Assembly: GCA_977017575.1 (NCBI GenBank)
Contig: CDRNVI010000188.1
Coordinates: 37,675 to 101,674, forward strand
DNA length: 64,000 bases
Direction: 5' to 3'
Source: Paramoeba atlantica
Lineage: Eukaryota; Discosea
The position numbers and the translations under genes are program-made. Numbering within the stretch: the stretch's first letter is position 1; each line of letters begins with the position of its first letter. Shown piece after piece: positions 1 to 10,346 of the stretch. The notes beneath the pieces are model-generated. The model ran no database searches. It had not been told where the DNA came from and saw only the letters and a program-made list of their open reading frames with translations.

Positions 1-363
1 TGTTCTCAACGTTTCATTCAATATTGTAAAATCACAAATCATGAATTTCACAAAACCTGGCATGATATTTGTAGGAAACACAAAATTCCTTTGGTTATTT
101 ATCCTTATTCTGATATGATGAAGAATCCCTTTGTGGTATTTCGAGACATGTTCGACAAATTTGTTCCTTTTGAAAATGTTTCTGATAGTAACATTGATTT
201 TGCCATTCAACATGTAGCAACTGACCACAAGAGTTCTTCGCAACAACAACGCCAGGCCCCTCTTCCACCAACAAACCATGCTCATCCCAAAACAGCAACA
301 TCACCAACAAAAGGTTCCCACAGGATTGCCCCAGAAATGCTTTTTGGGAGAAAGAAACATTAG
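1..363 (+). CDS. sulfotransferase-like gene, 5'-cut copy 1 of 3
   Basis: The frame is open from base 1 and is the 3' part of exon 2 of the gene seen twice more at 681-1742 and 2029-3093. It contains the shared SQRFIQYC and IYPYSDMMKNPFVVFRDMF segments. The last 15-20 codons differ from the other two copies: after the SPTKGSH segment it runs into a different tail and stops at 361-363 (TAG), about 27 residues earlier. The rest lies outside the window. It is either a diverged paralogue or an early-truncated copy; function is inferred from the full copies. Confidence 0.7.
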   Translation, partial: CSQRFIQYCKITNHEFHKTWHDICRKHKIPLVIYPYSDMMKNPFVVFRDMFDKFVPFENVSDSNIDFAIQHVATDHKSSSQQQRQAPLPPTNHAHPKTATSPTKGSHRIAPEMLFGRKKH

Positions 364-680
364 AAGTCTCAAACAAATGTTCGAAAAGAACAAACAACAA
401 AATAATTTCAAAGAACAAAAACAAAAAACATAATCCTCACTTCAACTGGAATGAATTTAATTAATGATTTCATTGGACCAGAACACAAGCCAAATCAAAG
501 AGAGAAATCAAAAAGTGGGTTGTCCCTCACGCTTTTCGGTGTCCCCTCCACCGTTTTCTCTTTCTTTTTTCAGGGCAAACTGTCTTCGCCTCTCTTTCCT
601 TGGGTGTTGTTTTGTGTTTTGTGTTTTGTGTTTTGTTTTTGTTTGTTCTCCTCTCCTCTCTCCACATTTCCAACGAGACA

Positions 681-1742
681 ATGTGGAGAGTCGCTCTTCT
701 TCCTTCTCTCTTCCTTTTCTCGATTTTTTTTTGTTGTGTTCATCAACAAACCCTCATATCCAACTACACTGTCGATGAGGGTTACAGCTGGGTGGTTCCC
801 CCTCCATCTGGTGTTGTTGCACGACCACCATACATGAAGACTCCAACAATCCTTCTCTCTACTTATCCGTCTTCTGGAAATACTTTGATCTGGAAGGTTC
901 TCTCTTTTTTTTTTTTGAAAAAGTATTTGAAAAAGTATTTGGAAAAAAAAAAAGAAAAGTGGATTCTCCACCAAAAGAAATTCTCATTCGTGTTTTAGAT
1001 GTGGGAATTAGCAAGGGGAATTGGAGCTCAAGCTGTTTTCAAAGAGTTAGGTTTTTTGACTCGAGATGGTCTTGCATTTGGAGGTCGACCTCATGGTGGA
1101 AAATTGGATCTCTTATTTGATTCAAAAAAACCAGTTGATGTGGGGAATCGAGTGAGAAATATGACAAGAGAGGAACTCCAAAAATGGGTTCGTTCAGCAT
1201 CACCCCAAGAACCAGTCATTGTAAAGAACCACCATCCAATCATCATAGCACGAATACCAGAATTTTTTCAACGTCGGTCAATTCTTGGAGTGATTTCTAC
1301 GTTTCGAGCTGATGTTATCGAAAGTTGTTCTCAACGTTTCATTCAATATTGTAAAATCACAAATCATGAATTTCACAAAACCTGGCATGATATTTGTAGG
1401 AAACACAAAATTCCTTTGGTTATTTATCCTTATTCTGATATGATGAAGAATCCCTTTGTGGTATTTCGAGACATGTTCGACAAATTTGTTCCTTTTGAAA
1501 ATGTTTCTGATAGTAACATCGATTTTGCTATTCAACATGTAGTAACTGACCACAAGAGTTCTTCGCAACAACAACGCCAGGCCCCTCTTCCACCAACAAA
1601 CCATGCTCATCCCAAAACAGCAACATCACCAACAAAAAAAGGTTCCCACGGGCTTGACCTCGAATTACTTGGGAGAATTGGTGTTTCTGTGAAACAGCAT
1701 AAATCCCAAACAAATGTTCGAAAAGAACAAAAAACAAAATAA
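681..1742 (+). CDS. sulfotransferase-like secreted/type II membrane protein, copy 2
   Basis: Two exons, 681-896 and 999-1742, with a phase-0 intron of 102 bases (GTTCTC...TTTTAG). The start at 681 gives MWRVALLPSLFLFSIFFCC, a signal peptide or signal anchor. Joining the exons gives TYPSSGNTLIWK-MWELARG, which fits the 5'-phosphosulfate-binding loop of PAPS sulfotransferases (usually YPRSGNTWLR). Later, VISTFRADVIESCSQRF fits the 3'-phosphate-binding segment (R..RDV..S). The product is about 319 residues, ending in a basic Q/P/K-rich tail. Expected role: transfer of sulfate from PAPS to a carbohydrate or tyrosine in the secretory pathway. The family call is inference from two motifs; substrate is unknown. 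The intron ends in an A-rich segment that is conserved between copies. Confidence 0.65.
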
Positions 1743-2028
1743 CTTTAAAAAGAACAAAAACAAAAAACATAATCCTCACTAAAAACTGGAATTTAAATTG
1801 TACAATTAAAAACGATTTCATTGGACCACACAACATCCCAAATCAAAGAGAGAAATCAAAAAGTGGGTTGTCCCTCACGCTTTTCGGTGTCCCCTCCACC
1901 GTTTTCTCTTTCTTTTTTCAGGGCAAACTGTCTTCGCCTCTCTTTCCTTGGGTGTTGTTTTGTGTTTTGTGTTTTGTGTTTTGTTTTTGTTTGTTCTCCT
2001 CTCCTCTCTCCACATTTCCAACGAGACA

Positions 2029-3093
2029 ATGTGGAGAGTCGCTCTTCTTCCTTCTCTCTTCCTTTTCTCGATTTTTTTTTGTTGTGTTCATCAACAAACC
2101 CTCATATCCAACTACACTGTCGATAAGGGTTACAGCTGGGTGGTTCCCCCTCCATCTGGTGTTGTTGCACGACCACCATACAGGAAAACTCCAACAATCC
2201 TTCTCTCTACTTACCCATCTTCTGGAAATACTTTGACCTGGAAGGTTCTCTCCTCTTTTTTTTTTTTGAAAAAGTATTTGGAAAAGTATTTGGAAAAAAA
2301 AAAAGAAAAGTGGATTCTCCACCAAAAGAAAATCTCATTCGTGTTTTAGATGTGGGAGTTAGCAAGGGGAATTGGAGCTCAAGCTGTTTTCGAAGAGTTA
2401 GGTTTTTTGACTCGAGATGGTCTTGCATTTGGAGGTCGACCTCATGGTGGAAAATTGGATCTCTTATTTGATTCAAAAAAACCAGTTGATGTGGGGAATC
2501 GAGTGAGAAATATGACAAGAGAGGAACTCCAAAAATGGGTTCGTTCAGCATCACCCCAAGAACCAGTCATTGTAAAGAACCACCATCCAATTCTCAAAGC
2601 ACGAATACCAGAATTTTTTCAACGTCGGTCAATTCTTGGAGTGATTTCTACGTTTCGAGCTGATGTTATCGAAAGTTGTTCTCAACGTTTCATTCAACAT
2701 TGTAAAATCACAAATTATGATTTTCACAAAACCTGGTATGATATTTGCAAGAACCACGAAATTCCTTTGGTTATTTATCCTTATTCTGATATGATGAAGA
2801 ATCCCTTTGTGGTATTTCGAGACATGTTCGACAAATTTGTTCCTTTTGAAAATGTTTCTGATAGTAACATCGATTTTGCTATTCAACATGTAGTAACTGA
2901 CCACAAGAGTTCTTCGCAACAACTACTCGATTCCCATCTTCCACCACCAAATAATCTTCATCTCAAAGCAGCAACATCACCAACAAAAAAAAGTTCCCAC
3001 GGGCTTGACCGAGGATTACTTGGAAGAATTGGTGTTTCTGTGAAACGGTGGTTGTCTCAAACAAATGTTCGAAAAGAACAAAAAACAAAATAA
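2029..3093 (+). CDS. sulfotransferase-like protein, copy 3
   Basis: Exons 2029-2244 and 2350-3093, with the same phase-0 intron and the same signal peptide as copy 2. The phosphosulfate-binding loop reads TYPSSGNTLTWK-MWELARG and the FRADVIESCSQRF motif is kept. Differences from copy 2 cluster in the C-terminal tail (for example SSSQQLLDSHLPPPNN in place of QQQRQAPLPPTNH), while the catalytic core is almost unchanged. This suggests recent duplication with a freely drifting tail. It is the last unit of the array; the tRNA genes start about 190 bases downstream. Confidence 0.65.
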
Positions 3094-3285
3094 CTTTAAA
3101 AAAGAACAAAAACAAAAAACATAATCCTCACTAAAAACTGGAATTTAAATTAAACAATTAAAAACGATTTCATTGGACCACACAACATCCCAAATCAAAG
3201 AAATCAATTTGAAAGGAGCAACTTTGTTCGTCGATAAATCGAACAATGATTTAAAAAATCGACTATTCGATATTCTTCATCAAAT

Positions 3286-3357
3286 AGTCCAATAGCTCAG
3301 TCGGAAGAGTGCCTGCTTAACACGCAGGAGGTACCCGGATCGAAACCGGGTTGGACT
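3286..3357 (+). tRNA. tRNA-Val (anticodon AAC), copy 1
   Basis: A complete 72-base cloverleaf: acceptor AGTCCAA pairs with TTGGACT, D arm GCTC/GAGT, anticodon arm CCTGC-TTAACAC-GCAGG (AAC at 34-36), T arm CCCGG-ATCGAAA-CCGGG. There is no intron and no encoded CCA. The following T-run serves as a Pol III terminator. The A box (TAGCTCAGTCGG) is good. The B box has A in place of the universal first T of the T loop. With A1:U72, A54 and A60 it resembles eukaryotic initiator tRNA, yet the anticodon is valine. Confidence 0.85.
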
Positions 3358-3481
3358 AATTTTTTCCTTTTTTTTCTCCCTCCCTTTTGGTTTGTCATTT
3401 TTGAGCTGGGAAAAGAATTGTTGAATTTTCTGTCAAAGATTTTCCATTTTGAGTTTTATTTTCTATTTTTTTTTCGTTCTT

Positions 3482-3831
3482 TGAGCTCATTTCTGAAACT
3501 TTGTGAACGAAAGAATTCTTTTTCTGTCCAACTGAAGGTCACCCAAAACTCAGCATTGTTATTTCGGAAAAGTCCAATAGCTCAGTCGGAAGAGTGCCTG
3601 CTTAACACGCAGGAGGTACCCGGATCGAAACCGGGTTGGACTATTTTTTTTCTCCTTCCCTTTGTGGTGGGAAAAGAATTATTGTTGGATTTTCTGTCAA
3701 AGATTTTCCATTTTTTTTGAGTTTTATTTTTCTTTTTTTTCTTTGAGCTCATTTCTTGAACTTTGTGAACAAAAAATTCTTTTTCTGTCCAACTGAAGGT
3801 CACCCAAAACTCAGCATTATCATTTCGTAAA
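3482..3831 (-). repeat. two duplicated fragments of the DOT1-like last exon between tRNA genes
   Basis: Segments at about 3482-3570 and 3742-3831 match the end of the DOT1-like gene and its 3' flank (about 4004-4146), with the same internal deletion of about 45 bases. Read on the minus strand, the second gives FSWTEKEFFVHKVQ, against FSWTDKELNFYVHKVQ in the gene. The tRNA array therefore grew by duplicating a block made of a tRNA plus a scrap of its neighbour's terminal exon. No function is proposed for the scraps. Confidence 0.8.
3571..3642 (+). tRNA. tRNA-Val (AAC), copy 2
   Basis: Sequence identical to the copy at 3286-3357 over all 72 bases, followed by ATTTTTTTT as terminator. It sits 261 bases before the third copy in a tandem repeat whose spacer includes a fragment of the DOT1 last exon. 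Confidence 0.85.
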
Positions 3832-3903
3832 AGTCCAATAGCTCAGTCGGAAGAGTGCCTGCTTAACACGCAGGAGGTACCCGGATCGAAACCGGGTTGG
3901 ACT
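3832..3903 (+). tRNA. tRNA-Val (AAC), copy 3
   Basis: Identical to the other copies and followed by a nine-T run. It lies 125 bases from the 3' end of the oppositely oriented DOT1-like gene (stop codon at 4028-4030). Confidence 0.85.
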
Positions 3904-4027
3904 ATTTTTTTTTGTTTGACTCGGTTGATCTTTTTTTCCTTTGTCCCAAACAAAGATCATACAGTCTTTTTTTGAAGGTTTATTTTCTCTCTTTTTTTCT
4001 TTCACTGAGCTCAAAAACCATCACTCT

Positions 4028-7000
4028 TCAAACTTGAACTTTGTGGACATAAAAATTCAATTCTTTATCTGTCCAACTGAATGAATCAGACTCTGCTTTG
4101 AGTTTCCAACAGGGCATATTGGTTGTCAGTCGAAACTCAGCATTATCACAATCTGCTGCCCTAAAAAAGAAAAGTTGAATTCAAAAACAAGGAAAAAAAA
4201 ATGATTCAAAAAAAAATTAAACAAGTTGAAAAAACAATAAAAAAAAAACAAAAAAAAAAACAAACCTAATCATCCTGACTTTTCCGGAATGAAAATCAAT
4301 CTCACAACTACTCTTCTTCTTGCTCATACGTTCAGCACTTTGCCAATAAGGTAATTCAACAAGAGTAATTACATCTGCTCCAATTGGTAAAGTAACCTTC
4401 AAAAATCTCGAGAGATTAAAATTCACTTCTTCTTGAAATTTCAAATTATTAATAAAAACTTTGGTGACTTCTTTCCATCGAATTGGAGAGTCTGAATCTT
4501 CTGCTCTTCCACAAATTAAATCATAACTAAAATCAGATCCACAAGAATGTAAAGGTTCTTCAACTCTCCCCGTTCTCTCATAAGAAGGGATTGTAAATGT
4601 TCCTCGCAAAAAATATGGGTCCATTTGCTCTTCTCCTTTTCCCTCTCCTTTTCCTCTCTCTCCTCCTCCTCCACCCTTTTCTTCATCTCTTTCCTTCTCT
4701 TCTTCTTTCTTCTCATTTTCACTCTCACTCTCTTTTTCTTTCTTTTCCTCTTTTTCAATACATGGAGGAGGAAGACCAGAACCCTTTGGACCAAAAGCAT
4801 AGTATGAATTAGAAGGAGAATAATGCAATTTCGAAACCCAATTTTTCATAAAATCTTCAAAATAATTTCTAGAAAAGAGAGAAAGAATGAAAAGGAGAAA
4901 GAATGAAAAGGAGATAAGAGAAAGAGAAAGAAAATACCGATAATAACAAGCCAAATTATGCATATTATTTCGAATTTCTAAACCGTAAATCTTTCGACAA
5001 TTCGCTAAAAGTCTCAATTGAAAACAAACTCCACCTTATTTAAATGAAAATATTTTAATTTTTGTTTCTTTCTTTCAATTTTCTTTGTTCTTTCTCTTCT
5101 TTCTCTTTTTTCTTTCTCCTTTTTTTACTCTAAGAAAAAAACAAGAAAGAAAGTAAACCAATTCCAGAACCAATATCAACAAAAACATCATTTTTGCCAA
5201 TATTAAAAAAATCAACGATCGATCTGACAAACTTTGGGAGAGCTTCTCCATATGCCAACCCAACATGACTTGTGTGAAAGGAAAAAATAATTATTTTATT
5301 CAAATTGAAAATCAAAACTGAAAAAAAGACAAGAAAAAAAACTAAACAAAAACAAAACAAAAACAAAACCAAAAAGAAAATCAAAAAAGAAAATCAGATG
5401 TCAAAAATGTCTTATGGAAAAATGGTGCTTTTTTGTAGAGGATTTTTCCACAGCAAAAAAATACCATTTTCCACAATTCAGCAATGAAAATAAACACTCA
5501 AGTGGTGTCTCTCCCCAATTTTGAATACTTTCCTTGCACATAATAAACAAAAAAGAAACACAAAAAAAGAAAAAAAACAAACCATGGATAGTCTTTTATA
5601 ATCTTGAAATCATTTCGGCAAACGTGAACAAGAGACACGCTCTCCAGTAAAGAATCAAGAGCATCAGCTGTTTCGAAAAGAGAAGAGATTAATAAAAGGA
5701 AAAGAGAGAACAAGAAGAAGGAGAAAAATTCAAAAGGAAAAAAGAGAAAGAGAAAGAAAAAAGAGATAAAGAAAGAAAGAAAAAGAAAAAAAAGAGAAGA
5801 ACATTCGATAAATGGACGACAAGGAGAGAGTTTCTCTCTTAAAGAAGATTTTCGTAAACGAATTGGAGTTGTATTGACATCTAATTCAATACTTTTTTCA
5901 ATTTGGATATCTTCTTTGAAATCTGTAAAGAAGACGAGAAGAGAGAAGGAGAAAGGATGTTAGAGAAGTTGTCTTCCTTTTTCTGGTATTCTTTTTCTGT
6001 TTTCTTTTCTTTTTCTTTTTTTAACCTGAAAAAACTTGAGATTTGGGAGGAGATCTCTCTGATGTAATCACATTGTACAAAACGCCTATTTTAAACCCCA
6101 AAAAATTAAGTTTAAAAATACAAATCATATAAATAAGCATGTTTAAATCCAATAAAATCAAATCTAAAAAAATTCAAAAATTCTACTTCATTTTAATATC
6201 TCCAAAAATTAAAAAAAAAAACAAATTCAAAAAAACCTGTTTCCTCCAAAAAAGAATCCAACAACAAATCATCAGATCCTCCAAAAAATTCAGAAAATTG
6301 TCTTGTTTTCAATGAAACAAATTCGATAAAATTTTGTCCATAATTTTGAATTGTTTGACGCGCAATTCCTTTCATCCAAATGACAAATGTCCCATCTGTG
6401 TGGGTGTGTATCCTAAAAAAGAGAAGAGCGAAGAAAAGAGAGGGGAGGGGAGTGAGAAAAAGAGAAGGGGAAAGAGGGAAAAAGAGAGACGAAATTTCAA
6501 AAAAAAAAAATAACAGAGAGAAATGAAAGAAAGAGAAAAGAAAAAAAACGAAGAGAAAAGAAAGAAAGAAAGAGAAAAGAAAGAAAGAAAGAGAAAAGAA
6601 AAGAAACTTTTTCGCCCCATCAATAGAAGAAAGAAAGGGAGTTCGACTACAACTGGTACCATTTGCTCCCCAAGTTGTATGTAAAACACGTATATCTTGA
6701 GAGACCATTTCTGATACTTTTGCTTCTAAAAGAGAGAGAAGAGAGAGAGGGTCTTCCCAGCAACGGCAAGAGACAACAGTTTCTGGGAAAGTTAAGATTA
6801 AAATGGGAATAGAGAGAGAGAGAGAAGAGAAGAGAAGAGAGAAGAGAAAGAAGAGAGAAAAGAGAAAGAGAAACAAAAACCATTTTCTGCTTCCCAAAGA
6901 GATCGATGTCTCAAAGCAGAAATAATCCATTCTTTTCCTCTCACTTTTTTCTTTCCATTAAATTCGTATCGAAAAAATTTACATTTTCCAATCGCTTTTG

Positions 7001-10000
7001 AAGCAATTGTTTCCTGTTAGAGAAGAGACAAAGAGAAGAAGAGGAGAGAAAGAGAAAGAAGAGAAAGGGAGATAAGAGAAAAAGAGAAGAAGGAAAGACA
7101 AAGAAGAGAAAAAGAGAAGAGAGAGAAGAGAGATCATTTTCCGCCTCTTTTTGAAAAAAGAAGAAAAAACAAAAAGAAGAGAGAAAAAAAATGATAAAAC
7201 AAAACTGCTGTCGATTTGTCAACGGTTTGATCTAAATGGATATAAAACTTTGCATTTGGCCATCTAACAGAGAGAAAAGAGAATTGTAAGAGAAGAGAAG
7301 AGAGAGAAGGAAAGAAAAGAAGAAAAGAGAGGAAAGAAGAAAGGAAAGAAAAGAAAGAAAAGACAAAAAAGGAAAGAAAGAAAGAATAGACAAAAAAGGA
7401 AAGAAAAGAAAGAAAAGGAAAGAAAGAAAAGAAAAAGAAAAGAAAAGAAAAAAGAAAAAAAAGACAAACACATCAGCAATTGTTTGAACAAAGACTTTCG
7501 CAGACTCAACTTCGTAGGTGTAAATTTCTTCTCCTCCCCAACGAAATAAACTGAATGAGAAAATTGTATCTTCTTTCTAGAGAGAGAAGAGAGAGAAGAG
7601 AGAGAAGAGAGAGAAGAGAGAGAAGAGAGAGAAGAGAGAGAAGAGAGAAGAGAGAAGAGAGAAAAGGGAGGAAAGAGAGAAACAAAAAGAGTCAGAAACA
7701 AAAATGAAAATAAAAAAAATAAAAAAAATAAAAATAAATAAAAAAAATAAAAGTAAATAAAAAACCTCAAGAGAAAGAGGAGGTTCCATTGGAGGAAGAG
7801 AAGAAGGAGAAGAAAGACCCTCACTCTCACAACCAATATCAAAACAATCACTTGAAGAAGAAAAGAGAGAAGAAGAAGAAGAAGAAGAAGAAGAAGGAGA
7901 AGGAGATCCCTCTCTTCTTTTCTCTTTTCCTCTCTCTCTTCCCTTCTCTTTTCCCTTCTCTCTCTCCCTCTCTCCCCCCTTCTCTCTTCTCCGCTTTTCA
8001 AGCTCATTTTTCGCACTCTTTTGAACTCTCGTTTTCTTTCTTTGATTTGTCGAACCATTTGAACTCTTTTGTTTCTTCAAAGAAGAAGAAGAAGAAGTTT
8101 TTTGATTTTCTTCTTCTTTTGAAATTTGTTCTTTTTGTTGTTTTAAAGATGCTCTGCGACTTTGGATTCGATCTGAGTAATTGTGGCGGCGATTTGTTGA
8201 ATTGGTTCTCTTTTCTGTTTTAACAAAGACAATTAAAGAAGAGAATAAAAAAGGGAAGAAAAGAAAGAAGAGAAAGGAGAGAAGAAAAGGGAAAAAAGAA
8301 AAGAGAGTTCAAAAACAAAATGAGAGTAAAAGAAAAAGAAAAAAAGAAGAACCAAAATAGCAAGAATTAAAAAGAAATAAAATAAAAAAAATAAATAAAA
8401 ACCTATCGAAGAAGAAATTGATTGCTGTTGTTGTCCTTGGTGATATTGCTGTTGTACTTGATGTTGTAGTTGATGGAGTTGTAGTTGTAGTTGTTGTTCT
8501 TGTTGTTGTCCCTGTTGTTGTTCTTGTTGCTGCTGCTGCTGTTGTTGTTGAAAATGATTGAGTTGTTGTTGTTGTTGTTGTTGAAATTGGAATATATTAT
8601 AAACAACCTTACTTTCCCCTTTCCTTTCTAGATTTTCTCTTTCCCTTTTCTCTTGCAAGAGGATTCTTTTCAGAAGAGATCGTCGAGAGATCATCTCAAT
8701 TGGAATCGAGTATCTTGGATACACAACAGGAGAAACAGAAGAAAAAGAAGGAGAAGAAGGAGAAGAAGAGAGAGAGAGAGAAGAAGAAGAAGAAGAAGAC
8801 TCCGAACTTTTCGCTCTCTTTAACGCAGGAGACATTCTCCCCTCATCTTCTCCCCACCCCACCCCCTTTCTTGAATCCTCTCCCCTCCTCCTCTTCTTCT
8901 CTCCTCTCCTCTCCTCTCCTCTCTTCCCCTCCCCCCCTCTCCTCCTCCCCCCTCTCTTTCCCCCCTTTCCTTTCTCTCCCTCCTCTCTCTTCTCCATCGC
9001 ACCAGAAACAATTCTCAAAGCAATTTTTGCATCCTCATATTCAATCAAACGAACATAATGTCTTTGGAACCATCCTTCTCCTTCTTTTTTTAAGTGATTT
9101 ACTCTCTTGTTTTCTGGGTTGGGTTGTTGTTTTGTCCAGAGTTCCCCTAACCTGTGGTAAAAAAGAGAGGAAAAAAGAAAAGAAAAGAAAAGAGAAGAGA
9201 GAGAGAGTTAAATTTCAGAGAGAATAAAAACAAATGAAATAAACAAACAAGAAAAGAGAGAGAGAGAAAGAAAGAAAAAAGAGAAAGACCAAAAATCAGG
9301 GTGATCTCCAGAGAGTTTCTTAATTGCAAGAAAATCATGTTTTCGAAAAGAGAGCTCGTCTTGATATTCTGCTTTAAAATCCCATAACCCAATCGCAAAA
9401 CATAAATAATCTTCTTTGACAGGAAATGATGGGGGAGAGAGAGGAGAAGAGAGAGGAGTAGAGAGAGGGGTTGAGAGAGGAGTTGAGAGAGGGGTTGAGA
9501 GGGGAGTAGAGAGAGGAGTAGAGAGAGGGGAAGAGAGGAGAGGTGAGGGAAGAGAAGGATTTGATGGAGAGGGGATTGGAAAAGGAGAATGGGAGAGAGG
9601 GGAAGAGGAAGAAAGAGAGTGAGTGGATTGTGAAAGAGATCGAGATTCGAGAGAAGGAGAAAGCGGGAGAGAAGAAGGAGAGGGAGAAAGAGAGCGTGGG
9701 TCATCGAAAGAACTTGATTCTGAGAAATATTTTAATCGAGAAGAAAAAAATTGAGAAAGAAAAAGAAAGAAAAAAACAAACTTGGAAAAGAAGAAGAAGA
9801 AGAAGAAGACTTGATGGTGTTGGGTTGAATTTCTTTCTCTTCTTTCTCTTTCTCTTTCTCTCCTTCTTTCTCTCCCTCTTTCTCGGTTTCGCGAAGGTCC
9901 ATTTCCCGTTTTCCCGCCTCTCCCTCTCTCCCTCTTTCTTGTTGTTCAACCTCTTCCTCCATTACTAAATCTTCTTCATTCTCTTTTTCTTTTTCAATTC

Positions 10001-10136
10001 CCATCTCTTGTTCTTCTTCTTTCAATTCTTCCATCTCTTCATCTTCTCCCTTTTTTGTTTCTTCTTTTTCTTCTCCATCTCGATTCTCTTCCTCGCTTCT
10101 TGAATCATTGAACTTTTCTCTCTCTCCACTTTCCAT
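4028..10136 (-). CDS. SH3 domain - DOT1-type histone H3 lysine methyltransferase (17 exons)
   Basis: Exons (high to low): 10136-9782, 9719-9290, 9151-8403, 8214-7766, 7576-7470, 7263-7224, 7013-6881, 6725-6608, 6412-6237, 6085-6026, 5922-5803, 5667-5583, 5527-5465, 5268-5159, 5028-4938, 4868-4266, 4160-4028. All phases join, giving 1273 residues. Order: acidic E/K-rich start; Ser/Pro region with TPLS repeats; an SH3 domain (AIGLWDFKAEYQDELSFRKHD ending GWFQRHYVRLIE, split by one intron); basic and poly-Q stretches; an unrecognised middle; then DOT1: AYGEALPKF, SAM loop VFVDIGSGI, YGLEI, FINNLKF and a C-terminal FSWTDKE...YVH, all DOT1 landmarks. A K/E/G-rich insert lies inside the last large exon. 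Predicted to methylate H3 lysine 79. The SH3-DOT1 fusion is unusual; continuous phase supports one gene, but no transcript is available. Start is the first in-frame ATG. Confidence 0.78.
7577..7680 (+). repeat. AGAGAGAAG microsatellite in a DOT1-gene intron
   Basis: Eight- to nine-base AGAGAGAAG units repeat about ten times in the intron between 7766 and 7576. On the sense (minus) strand this is a pure CT tract ending next to the splice acceptor, so it doubles as an extended polypyrimidine tract. Confidence 0.7.
9416..9560 (-). repeat. coding 12-base minisatellite (TPLS repeats)
   Basis: Within exon 2 of the SH3-DOT1 gene, on the minus strand, CTCTCTACTCCT-like units repeat about eight times and encode Leu-Ser-Thr-Pro runs directly before the SH3 domain. 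The frame stays open throughout, so copy number can vary without breaking the gene. Confidence 0.7.
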
Positions 10137-10346
10137 GATTGAGCCTCCTTTCTTTCTTCCCCTCAATGAAGGAGACTCGATAAGAAAGAAAGAAGGGACC
10201 TTGAGAATTAAAGAGAAAGAGAAGGGAAAGTTTGTTGAAACGAAAGAGAAAGAGAAAGAAAAGAACAAACTTTTTGGATTTTGACTTCAAGAATTTTAGA
10301 GTGCTATTTTTTTCTGTTTTTTTCTCTCTTTTGGTTTTGGGGAAGA
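10137..10346. promoter_or_regulatory. divergent promoter region between DOT1-like gene and small-family copy 1
   Basis: These 210 bases separate two start codons pointing outwards. The right part contains the block 'tttggattttgacttcaagaatttt' (split here as TTTGGATTTTGAC and TTCAAGAATTTTAGAGTGC) that recurs 60-90 bases before each family copy, followed by a T/C-rich stretch up to the ATG. No TATA box is evident. The conserved block is the best promoter candidate. Confidence 0.45.

Larger units (their letters stand above)
1..3190 (+). repeat. head-to-tail tandem duplication, unit about 1351 bases
   Basis: Position 600 matches 1948 and position 999 matches 2350. Promoter region, both exons, intron and 3' flank are all repeated, with a third copy cut off by the left edge. 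The shared 3' flank (about 1750-1850 and 3100-3195) carries the same A-rich stretch and a CATTGGACCA box. Confidence 0.9.

Noticed and set aside
7577-7680. CRISPR-like regular repeat
   Set aside because: Contiguous AGAGAGAAG microsatellite without spacers, in a eukaryotic intron.
5900-8230. Separate gene between the SH3 and DOT1 parts
   Set aside because: Every exon joins in phase to its neighbours and no promoter, stop or poly(A) signal intervenes; kept as one gene, pending cDNA.
8430-8590. CAG/CAA repeat as a mobile or structural RNA element
   Set aside because: It is in-frame poly-Gln coding sequence of exon 3 of the DOT1-like gene.
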